Origin: Canna indica
Taxonomy: Eukaryota > Streptophyta > Magnoliopsida > Zingiberales > Cannaceae
Reading direction: 5' to 3'
DNA length: 64,000 nucleotides
Assembly (NCBI GenBank): GCA_034359265.1
Contig: CP136890.1
Span: 29,058,501-29,122,500, forward strand
Below are positions 1 through 9,705 of this stretch, piece after piece. Below the pieces are notes generated by a model. The model searched no databases and was not told where the DNA came from. It saw nothing but the letters and a program-made list of their open reading frames with translations. Each line of letters begins with the position of its first letter. Position 1 is the first letter of the stretch. Made by a program: the position numbers and the translations under genes.

Positions 1-655
1 TAAGGTTCTAAGTGTCTTCATGTAGCCTGTTCTAATACCATAAGCTGCTCATAACAAGTATGTGGTTGTAACCTTATCAGCAGGACCAGTGTTATTTTGA
101 CACCAAAGCTGAGATGTAAAAGCATATGAAACAGTTCCAAGCTGGTGCTTGGGGAATTTTGAATACATGGTTTAGGTTAAATAAGAAGCATTACTCCTAC
201 TTATTCCTGGTCTAGACCTTGTCTTAGCTCAAGTTGCAAAACATGCAATTTTTGTGGAAACTACTGTCATCATTATGCAACCTACTAAAAAGAGACGGTG
301 AATCTTCATCTGATTTTATTACTTCTGTACCTTTAACCTATAGCCTAATTTGAATCTAATTTGAATCTGAGATCATCTGAAGTGAAGAAGAAGAACCTAT
401 AACCTATAGCTAGGTTCAAAATCAAGTCTTTATGACATGCTTTGTGTCATTTGATTAATTAGTATCAGATTTTCTTTTCAAAAGATTGTTTTGAATATAA
501 TTAAATAGAATCAATACTGCTAAACCAGAACATACTAATCAGAAATGGATGAGCTTTTGAGTCAAACTGGTCATGTCATGGTTAAAATTCAAAATTAACA
601 CTATTGTTGGGATATGAAATCAGTATATTAGTTTCTCTTGTAAGTTGCTTCTTAT
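1..655. other. Unassigned AT-rich sequence
   Basis: No coding frame with recognisable similarity, no RNA gene and no clear repeat boundary were seen. It is probably intergenic DNA, or an intron of a gene outside the window. It forms the left flank of the solo LTR that follows. Confidence 0.5.
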
Positions 656-660
656 ATTTT

Positions 661-3184
661 TGTAAGACTCGGAAAAAAATAGTTTCCTAATATAAAAAGA
701 AAACTATTTTGGTGCAGCGCGTCGGACCCGGGGGTAGTCGATTTGAGCCTCAGGATCGCCTCGAGTGAAAAGGTATGACTCGGCTAATGAATCATGAAGT
801 TTATTGGATAATTAACTTTCATTTTATAAAATCATACCTTAAATTAAGTTAACTCGAGTCATGTTATGGGTTGGGTCGGAACCCAAGTCGAGTTCAGATT
901 TAGTCGAGTTTCGAGTATGACTTAAGTGAGTCTTGAAACCATCTTTAGAAAGATGGTTGAGGGGATAACGCCCCCCCCCCCCCCCCCCCCCCCCATATGG
1001 CAGCCGTGCGACTCAACCATTGAGTCGCACAAGGCCGCAAGGGAGAAAGAGGAGAAGGAGCAAGGAGGGGGCTTGGGGCTTGGATCGATCCGAAATTCGC
1101 GTTGTCGCCGGAAAATCTCAAGTCGTCGTCACTCGATCCTTATTTCTTGGCGATCTAGGTGAGTGGTTAAGGCTTTAACAGTTTGGGGGAGGCGGGTGGC
1201 CGAGCCCTAGATGATAGGTCGAGTTCTCGCGATTTTTCCCGACGATCCATGATTTCAACGATATTTACTCACTATTTTATGATGTTTCTTGTCAGATCTC
1301 GCTATTTTAATCGCCGATTTGCGTATTTTTGGGGCTATCGAGTCATGGGAAAAGGGGAAAGGTCATGCCAAAATTTTCCTCGATTCCCTTGACGGTGAGA
1401 AGGCCCTTAGATGCCCTTATACCACTGTTTTGATGTAGTCCTTTGAACTCCTCACATAATATGAAGCATATCCCCTCTAAAGCCCCTTGAAGTGGCTGAA
1501 TAAACCCTAAGATTCATGAAGAGGGTTCGGCCAAGAGTGAGGGGAAGGGTAAGTTGATCATTGGTATTTAAGAAGTATGTGGAGTTGAAGCGACAAAGTA
1601 TAGCTAAAGTCTCTTCCATTTTTCCCTACCCCAAGGACCTTGGCCGAGCAAGGTTTCCCTTCTCATGGTTCGGCCAAGGTTGGGGAGAGGAGGAGAGACT
1701 TGCCTTAGATGAAAATTTCATGATCTTAGGGATCACACATAGGGATATGACAATACTTCGGAAGAACACCAAACTTAGCAAGTAGCTTAATTGATTTGAA
1801 TTGTAGAAATGCTATATTGTAACCATACTTAGCATTTGATCCTTAAACTTGGATGTTGACAATGTTACCATGTTTTATAATTCATACATATTATTTAAAT
1901 TAATTTATTACTATTTTGCCATGCTAGATAGTTGCTCCTTATTGTGCTAATATTCATAAGGTAGTATAAGAATTATTATGTATGTGCATTATGATTATTA
2001 TGCATGCTGCCCTAAATGTCCTTGGATGGTATTCCAAGGTTGACTCATGGAAATTCTCACCTAAGACAGTGTAGAAGGCTAGGTAACATGTAAGGTCTAG
2101 AGGTTCATAGCACATTTATGAAAACTTAGATATGAGACGATAACACCTTCTACGACTGCTTGTATATTTTTGGAAACTTAGAGATTGTAGGTGCACATAT
2201 ACTAAAAGGGGCATCATGAATTGTTGACCCGGTAGCCAGACATGGTTAGATACGGGCAAAGGCCCGAAGTATATATATATGTAAATCCTAGGATATTGAT
2301 TGTGTAATGTGCTTGAGATGGTCCGCCGAGGAGCGAGGAGGTCGGGAATGACCAATGCTCAGCTCGGTCAGTTGGGTCTAGAGGTGCGCCAGCGGGCCCA
2401 CTAGGTGCCAGACCCCAGTTGGGTGGGACTAGCTATCCTTACCCCAGACGGTGTCCGGAGACTAGTGGCCATCCTAGTCGACGGCCCGGGATTGTTTGCT
2501 TGCATCTTGAGATGACATGGTTGATGGCCAGTATGATACTACCTGATATGGTAGGGACGGCTGTAGCCAGAATATATTGCTATGAGTAGACCCAAGGGCT
2601 GAATGCCAGAGGCGTCATAAGCCAAGGTGGCAGGTTATCATGTACAGTGGATACTGATGGACCCGTTGAGGGTCTGTAGTTGCATTTGAAACACCCTTTA
2701 CCTCCTTGTACATTCCTTTATTGCCTTGTAATATATATATATATGCATGACTGAGGCTTATGTGGAGGTTCAATTGAGCCACTCATTGAGTCCCAAGTGG
2801 ACTCACGGTTTATTTCTATTTTTGCAGAGCATGAGCAGTAGCTTGGTATCGACATGGTGCAGCTAGAGGGTAGAGGCGTGTCATATCTCGTAGCGGCGTC
2901 CATGAGTCTTAGACTAGTCCTTAGATATGTTGGTTTTATTTTCTGCACTGACGTTGTAAAAAAAAAGATTGTAAAACTTGATATTTGACCATTTGGATTT
3001 GATGTTGATGTTTCATCTTATTTTGAAAAACTTATATACATTGTGACTTGCAAATTTTTATAAAGTATGTTGAGTTTTTCTTTCTGTCGATATATTTTGA
3101 CTTCTTGATGTCAGTGTAGACAGTAGGCTACAGGGCAGGAAGTGGGCCCTAGCCGGTCACACTACCCTCAGTTGGGCTGTGACA
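661..3184. mobile_element. Solo LTR, probably Ty3/gypsy (Tekay/Del-like)
   Basis: The segment begins TGTAAGACTCGG and ends GGGCTGTGACA, so it has TG...CA ends. It is flanked by a perfect 5-bp target duplication, ATTTT at 656-660 and 3185-3189. No primer-binding site, polypurine tract or coding domain adjoins it, so it is a 2524-bp solo LTR left by LTR-LTR recombination. The length and the 3' part (a stretch ending TTTTTGCAG about 350 bp before the end) resemble chromovirus LTRs of the Tekay/Del group; that family call is inference. Boundaries are well supported. Confidence 0.8.
971..994. repeat. Poly-C tract (24 C)
   Basis: A homopolymer of 24 cytosines lies inside the solo LTR. Its length may be unreliable because such tracts slip in replication and in sequencing. 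Confidence 0.9.
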
Positions 3185-3307
3185 ATTTTACATTGTTAAA
3201 ATTCAAAATCATCTTCCAGACAGCTTCTTATTACTAAGCTATATTATTCCTTGGCTGTAGCAGCATGATTCCACTAAGTTGGATTGGGGAAATACCATAG
3301 AAGATGG

Positions 3308-3391
3308 AGCTCATACTTTTTTAGTTCCTGCACATTAACAAAAGTTCTGGCCTGCTTTTGTTAATGTGCAGGGACTAAAAAAGTATGAGCT
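3308..3391. repeat. Near-perfect 37-bp inverted repeat (fold-back)
   Basis: The arms 3308-3344 and 3355-3391 are reverse complements at 36 of 37 positions, separated by a 10-base loop. The right arm is the first part of the LINE fragment; the left arm is an inverted copy of it. This is what inversion of the 5' end during target-primed reverse transcription, or a later inverted duplication, would leave. Confidence 0.85.
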
Positions 3392-4518
3392 AGTTCATCA
3401 ACTCATGATTCATGATAAATGGAATGGAAATGTTCTGGAATATTGTTTTGGACAAGTACTGAGAGAGGATATTGAGTTGATAATACCTGATTGCAAGGAA
3501 GGGACTAATAATTGGGTTTGGACATGTTGTTTTGAGAGGAACTTATCCTCCAAATCAGCTTATTGGTTTTTGAAAAATAAAGAAAAAACCATAGAAGATT
3601 CTGTTGTTAACTAGAGAATGGTATGGAAGATGAGGGTTCCTCAAAGGGTAAAAAATTTTATCTGGAAGTTGCTTTGGAAGAAGCTTCCTACATCTAAATG
3701 GTATGAGAGGAAGGAGGAGAATGAGGTTTCAAAATGTTTCATTTGCAAGATGAGGGAAGATAGTATTGATCATATTTTTTATGAATATTTGCAAGCTTCA
3801 GAGTATTGGTCTTTGGTGGAGAAAGAGTTTGTCTTTAAATTCAAACTTAAAGAGGAATGGAGAGAGGGCATGGCTGGATGAAGGGAAAGGTTTTGAAAAG
3901 AATTCAGCTCAATTCATTATTGATTTCATAATTGTCTCTCTATGGGGCCTATGGAAGAATAGAAATGAGGAAAGATATAGAGGGAAATGTAAGAGCTTGA
4001 TGAAACTTTTTCAGAATGCCATTGCATGTGTTTCAGAGTATAGAAAGAAAGAGAAGGGGAGGTTTGGAGATGTAAATGTAAGCAAGAGACATATGGAGAA
4101 GGAGGTGAGGAATGTTAATGTTGGGGAAGAGTGGTATGAGATGTTTTGTGATGTTGCTTGGAGAAGCTCTAAAGAAGCTAGTAGTGGTTTTGTAATTTTT
4201 AAAAATGAAATGTGGCTGCTTGCAGGGTGTAATAAAGAGGTGGTTGTCAGTCCTCTTCAAGCTGAGCTGAAATCAATTTGGTTCGGCCTAGATAATGCGA
4301 GAAGGAGGAAAATAGAATGGTTGAAGGCCTATTCTGTCTGTGAGAAAGCTATCAAGATTGTCTTTTATTGCATAAAGATGTTGTTGACAGTTATGTTGCT
4401 AGCTGGTAGGAATATATGTAGTGTTAAGAGTCAAGTTATTAGTCATGTTAGTAGTCATATTACTTCTGATGCTATAGCTGTTAGTAGTGGTAATGGTTGT
4501 AGTGTTTCATTCCATTAA
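3355..4518 (+). pseudogene. LINE (L1-type) fragment: zinc-binding RT tail and RNase H-like domain
   Basis: This is the C-terminal end of a plant non-LTR retrotransposon polyprotein. The first part carries the zf-RVT type domain: the phrase PQRVKNFIWKLLWKKLPT is followed by CFICKMREDSIDHIF, matching the CxxC...H zinc pattern after the reverse transcriptase. The later part has the RNase H-like fold seen in plant LINEs, with an acidic CDVAWRS motif and QAELKSIWFGL. One in-frame TAG (3612-3614) and a frameshift near 3880 break the frame. The endonuclease and reverse transcriptase core are absent, so it is 5'-truncated and dead. No poly-A tail or target duplication was found. Confidence 0.8.
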
Positions 4519-4599
4519 GGAGCTGAGCTCCATGTAAATATTTTGAAGGGTATTAATAATGAAGGGTATTAGTAATGGTTGTAGTGTTTCATTCCATTA
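4491..4599. repeat. 27-bp direct repeat at the LINE 3' end
   Basis: The same 27 bases (starting TAATGGTTGTAGTG) occur at 4491-4517 and 4573-4599, 82 bp apart, with a short GAAGGGTATTA motif repeated between them. This is a local duplication of the LINE tail. Confidence 0.8.
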
Positions 4600-4753
4600 T
4601 GTTGCTCTATTGTCTTTGTCTTTCCAACGGATCTACCCAAGCAATTGACCATCCCCACTAATTACTGATCAATTTTGTCATGTCAGCTTTAATATTTGTA
4701 GCTTGTAACAATTTGCTAAGGTCCAATTAATATATCATAGAATGTTAGCTAAG

Positions 4754-4815
4754 GCCACTGCCCCACTGTCTTCACCATAAATCTGCCACTGCCCCACTGT
4801 CTTCATCATAAATCT
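4754..4815. repeat. 31-bp tandem repeat, two copies
   Basis: The units 4754-4784 and 4785-4815 (starting GCCACTGCCCCACTG) differ at one base. They may belong to the decayed 3' end of CACTA-A, but no terminal CACTA sequence was found nearby. Confidence 0.8.
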
Positions 4816-4978
4816 GCCCCACTAAGTTATTAAAGAAATCAGTTGTAAGCAAACATTAGGATTAAGTAAACTAGATAAACTAGATAGAGCTAAAACAAAG
4901 TTAGAGACTATAAGTAATGGAAAGAAAGCTTAATTTTTAACAACTATTAGTTTAAATAAAAGAAACCTAGCTACTTAC

Positions 4979-6297
4979 TTGGATGGGTTCATAGCTCCAA
5001 TAATCAATCATTTGCTTGAAGAGTTCGAGAGGAATGTTTGTAGGACGATTTTTTATCCTCTCGCTGTTTGTTACGTAATTGTCAAAATGTTCCTTCTTGA
5101 TTTTTGATTTGTGTTTCCTCCAAGCTTCATCCATAATTTTGAACACAACCCTTTTTCCTATTTCAGGAAGGATGAATTTTTTCTACAAAGTTAAGCAAAA
5201 CAAGCATTAATATTGACATGCAAATGTAAATGAATAATATAAAAAACTATCATACATTGATATATTTCCATATGTCATCCTTGTTTGGTACGGCCTTCCA
5301 ATTGGTGTAAATCAAGGGACACCAATCTGAATTTCGTGCCACAGTTCCTAAAAATTGGCTCAAGTCTGAAACAGCTTTCTCATTGGGCCCAACTGGTTGT
5401 GCTTCACTATTGAAAATTATTTCTTGTCGCTCCTCTAGCGATCTTCCATGAATTTTGTAGCACATTGTCTTCCCTCTTGCTTTCTTTTTTGGTGTTCCTA
5501 ATTGACATAACAATAATGATTTAAACATAAGCTAATTATAGAATTACATATAATGACATAATATACCTTCAGATGTATCGTTGTTCCGGCTCATCGGGTA
5601 TATTGTGCTCTTCCCCAACATTTGCTTCCTCTTCCAGCTCATCAAGTATATTGTGTTCTTCCTCAACTTGGTCCATGTCTCTACATTCCTCTTCTAGTTG
5701 ATCTTCTTCTAGCACTTGCATACCCATCTTCTCACGATATTCAACCACTGACATTGATGGATGCAAAGGTGCAGTCTTTGTCTTCTTTGTTGCATACTCA
5801 TCTCCTTGCTCATGGTTAACTTCTCTTTGTTGATCTTGAATGGTTGACCTTTTTTGCTGCTGCACTTGGGTAGATCTTTGATCTTGAATGGTTGGTCTTT
5901 GTTGTTGCACTTGAGAAGATCTTGTATTGGAATTGGAAGAAACTTGCTTTTGAGTAGACGATCTGGGTTTAGTGATGGCTGCATTAATTGGTTTTTTCCC
6001 TCTATCTTGAATATCCTTGGAAATGGCCTGTCTCATAGTAGAAACACTAGGTTGAGTGGAGACTGCATCCTTTGGCTTTTCATATGGTGTTTTTCCTCTC
6101 TCTTGCACATTGATATTCTTCTTATTGGCCTCTGAAGCATACCTTTTCAGCATAGTATGATTGTTTCCAGGCTGACTCTTTGAATTTAACTTCTTATTAT
6201 GTTCAATCTTTTCACATTTAATTTTGTAATGCTTGGCCTCTAACTCTTTGCTTGACTTTGCTTGTAGTGGAAAGTCCATATCACTTCCTTGTATCAT
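4979..6297 (-). pseudogene. CACTA-A second gene (TNPA-like, plant transposase family 24)
   Basis: Three exons can be traced on the minus strand: 6297-5567, 5497-5256 and 5182-4979, with GT-AG borders (GTATAT, GTATGA and GTAAGT donors). Exon 1 encodes a polar Gln/Ser-rich region (repeated VQQQ.PTIQDQ phrases) and an acidic stretch. Exons 2 and 3 carry the Transposase_24 signature: MCYKIHGRSLEERQE, then KFILPEIGKR and FDNYVTNSERIKNRP, ending DYWSYEPIQ. Such proteins bind subterminal repeats of En/Spm elements. The exon 1 frame meets a TGA just before its donor and must shift by one base to join exon 2. The expected fourth exon is missing, so the gene is broken. Confidence 0.7.
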
Positions 6298-6453
6298 CTC
6301 ACAGCATAAATCATAGAAAACTTTTTAATTTTTCAGTTTACAAGTCTAACATGAAAGATTTGAAGTGACAGCTTCTTAGAAGACAATAATTATTCATGGG
6401 GCATGCCTATTAACTGCATGATACTAAGACAACAACACAACATAACATCAACA

Positions 6454-6528
6454 AGATTCTGATAGCATGATACTAATATCAGGATACTGATATCTCGGCA
6501 TCTTGATATCAGGATACTGATATGTATG
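6454..6528. repeat. Palindromic ATATCAGGATACTGATAT repeats, left group
   Basis: Two copies of a GATATCAGGATACTGATAT-like word and partial copies lie directly before the copia LTR at 6529. The same words recur at 13163-13315. They are outside the retroelement, so they probably belong to CACTA-A. Confidence 0.7.
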
Positions 6529-8263
6529 TGTTGGCTTAAGGTTTTCAACCTTGGTCTTAATCTCAGTTTTGATGATAACAAACATGGAACTAATGTTTCA
6601 TTGAGAAATACTTTCAGGTTCCATATTGATTAGCGCACGACGTCCCCGATCGGAAAAATCGGAGAAATTGGCAAGGACGCTCGGGATTCTTCGAAAAGTA
6701 GAGTTTAGGTTTAGGGCATCTAGTTTATATTGTAAATCCTCTTTATGATGCATAAAAATCCAAAAATCATTCCCGAATCCCAAATTATGAAAACCCGGAA
6801 ACCGTCCTGAAATACCCTAGGGAGCTCCTTGGAGGACTATATGACCTAGACATTATCTTGACATAAAAAATGGTGGTAATTGTTCCTTGGATAGAAACTA
6901 GATAACGATGTATTTTTAAAGATTTTTTGGAAGCCTTTAGCCTACCCATACTTGATCCGGTAAGTTAGAAAATTTTCGTTTTCTGAAAATTTGTACTACA
7001 CCCCAAAAACTAGATTTTGATTCTTAAGGATTTTGATTTTTTAGATATTTTTATTGAATCCAAATGGGGGGTAATCCTTATATAACATTTATGTTTTAAA
7101 GTTATTATGTTATATAAGTAGGCTTAGCGAAGACGGAACCAAAACAAACAAAGAAAACCAAGCAAACTAGCAGTCTGCCCAATTTTTGGTCGACCGATCG
7201 ATCGACCGAATATTGTTAAAAATAGGCAGTAGCTGCATCGGTCGACCGGATTGAGGATCGCTGAATCGCATCTTTGGCTTTAGGCTTCAGTTGACCGATC
7301 GATCGACCGGATCACGGATGAGAAGAATCGCGTCTCATTCGGTCGACCCATCGGTCGACCGAATAGAGTGATTAATCACAGAAAGCCAGCGGTCGATCAG
7401 TCGGTCGACCGACGATCGATCGGCAAGCGATCGATCGACGAAAATGGCTAGTTTTCCTCCCGTTGAGCCGCCCGTTATATTCTATTTCTTCTTGGCTCTA
7501 TAAATACCCAAACCTAGCCTTCCTTAAACGACTTTTGATCACTCTAAAAACTTCATTGAGCCATTCTTGATCATTCTAAAGCTTTTCTTGCACCATCCTT
7601 TTGATAACCCTAGTTTCCAAGATACACACATTAATTTAGCCTTCAAGATTTATCGATTCATCATCTCAATGCATCAAGAGTAACTAGGACTCGTGTTTGG
7701 AGCTAAGTATTTGTTGTAGTATTTATTTGCTCCATTACTTGTATATTTTTGTGATTTCTTTCATTGTATTCAAGCTTGTAAGAAGACCTAGTATTAGGTC
7801 TTGTGTGTAAGTGGTATCATTGGTGTAGAAGGTGTAAAGCCACTTGTGTAAACATAGTTTACTAGGATTAGTTGAGTTGTCCCTTAGGGTTGAGGTGGAA
7901 GAGTGCTCTCGGTAAGAAGGCAAAGACTTCCGGGTGTAGAAGTGCCTTAGGTCGAAGAGTGAGACTCTTCGAGTCAACGTCCTCTGTGTAAGGGAAACAT
8001 CATTAATCTAGTAAAACTAAGTTTGGAAATCCTAAGTGGGGTGCTTAGGTAGTGGAGTAGGCATTGGGGCCGAACCACTATAAATTCTTGTGTTTGCATT
8101 GATATTCTGTTTGTGCTTAATTGTTTTATTATTGCTTCCGCATTTAGTCACTCAACTTGTAATTTGCCTAAGTAACCAAAGAAACGATTAAAATCGGATT
8201 TAGGCTAATTGATTAGTAAACACACTATTCACCCCTCCTCTAGTATGGTCATTTCACTCAACA
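6529..8263 (+). mobile_element. 5' LTR of a SIRE-like copia element (R1)
   Basis: The LTR starts TGTTGGCTTAAGG and ends CACTCAACA. It is followed at once by a primer-binding site for initiator tRNA-Met. The adjacent 5 bases, GTATG (6524-6528), are the candidate target duplication, but no matching 3' copy could be placed. The LTR is 1735 bp. Its middle (7189-7440) is crowded with palindromic GGTCGACC and CGATCGATCG words. Two solo LTRs of the same family lie at 41215-42783 and, inverted, at 44873-46721. Confidence 0.85.
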
Positions 8264-8265
8264 AT

Positions 8266-8277
8266 TGGTATCAGAGC
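8266..8277 (+). other. Primer-binding site (tRNA-iMet)
   Basis: TGGTATCAGAGC lies two bases after the LTR end and is the usual Ty1/copia primer-binding site, complementary to the 3' end of initiator tRNA-Met. Confidence 0.9.
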
Positions 8278-8331
8278 AGACCTGTAGCTTGAGATTTCAC
8301 CATCTCTTCTACACCTTGTCTCGATCCGAGA

Positions 8332-9705
8332 ATGACACTAGAGTTGGTAGCGTCTTCACCTCCTAGGTTCGATGACTCAAATTTTGGTCTTTGGAAATAT
8401 AGGATGTATACTTATTTAACGACTAAAGGTTTTGGTGTCTTTAACATGTTCCATTTGGAATTTATTGAACCTAAGGTTGACATGCATGCTTGGAGTGAAT
8501 TAGATAAGAAAATATTTAAGTATAATGGAGATGCCATGAATTGTATTCTTTGCACATTACCAAATGGCATCCTAGATAAAGTCATGCATTACTCTTCGGC
8601 TTATGACTTATAGGCCACTTTAAATGTTTTATATGATTATGCCAAAACCGAAGAGATTGGTACTTTTGATGAAGGTGGTGATGACAATGGTCACTCACCT
8701 ACTACTAATCTCAGTTTTGATGCCCATAGTGCTTCTAGTTAAAGAAGCAACTCTAAAAGGCGGAAGAGAAAGGTACTTTGTCACTTGTGCAAAGAAAAAG
8801 GGCATGTGAAGAAGAATTGCTCCACCATGAAAAATAAGGCAAAGAAGAGGTTAAGTGCTTCTACCTCCACATCTTACTCAAGTGAAGCATCCTCTTTTCA
8901 TGACCATGAAGCCACTTCGAATGTTTGCCTCATGGATGCTAATGATGAGGTACACTCTTCTCCTTCTAGTCATGCTAATGATAATAACAATGCTAGCTCT
9001 ACTAGTTCTCTTGACATATCATATAATGAGTTAGTAGATGAATACAAGAAAATGTATGCCTTGCTTGTTAAAAAGGAAAATGAAAATAAAAGATTGAAGA
9101 AAGATAATATAAGGCTTAACTCTCATGTGGATGAATTAAAACTAGAAAATAATAGAATGAAATCTAGACCTTTTGATTCTTCTCATGATAGGTTGAAACT
9201 TGAGCTTAAGGACTTAATGCTTAAGAATGAAAATTTGAAACTTGAGAATTCAAAGATTATAAGTGAAAACAACAATTTGAAATCTCAATCTAATGTCTTA
9301 TATCAATCTCTTGATTTATTGAAAAATGTGATTGTGTCCTTAAATAAGAAAGTAAATGAATTGAAGAAAATTTCATTTCTTAAGAACACTAGAAATGCTT
9401 ATGTAAAGAATGCTAATGCTCATCATTATTCTCAAGCTATGCATTCTACCATTAGACCTCATGATCATAAGAAGAAGAATAATTTTTCTAAGAATGCTCA
9501 TACTCATCATGTTTCACATGTCAAGCATTCTAGTGATAGATTTAATGTTCATAGCAAAAATGAAAAGAAATTCAATGGACATTATTTTTGTTGTGGTATT
9601 TTTAGCCATGCTATTTATGATTGTGCATTCAAGAAAAATTCAAGTGTAGTTAAGACACTTTGGATTCCAAGGCCAACTCACCTCCAAGGACCCAAAGCCA
9701 TTTGA
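8332..9705 (+). pseudogene. gag of copia element R1 (SIRE-like), two in-frame stops
   Basis: A single reading frame from the ATG at 8332 encodes a SIRE/Maximus-like Gag. The N-terminal part (SSPPRFDDSNFGLWKYRM) is the typical copia Gag start. A CCHC zinc knuckle, CHLCKEKGHVKKNC, follows at about residue 150. Next comes a Ser-rich linker with SYNELVDEYKKMYALLVKK and a long Leu/Lys/Asn-rich coiled coil (about residues 235-350). A second, degenerate knuckle (CCGIFSHAIYDC) is near the end. Two stops interrupt it: TAG at 8611-8613 and TAA near 8740. The frame ends where protease and integrase would begin. No pol sequence follows. Confidence 0.8.

Noticed and set aside
926..1162. Small frame with a Pro run in the solo LTR
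   Set aside because: The Pro residues are only the poly-C tract, and the rest has no recognisable similarity.
581..3209. 15-bp repeat (GTTAAAATTCAAAAT at 581-595 and 3195-3209) as a LINE-type target duplication
   Set aside because: The sequence between is better explained by the solo LTR at 661-3184 with its own ATTTT duplication. The repeat is AT-rich and probably chance.
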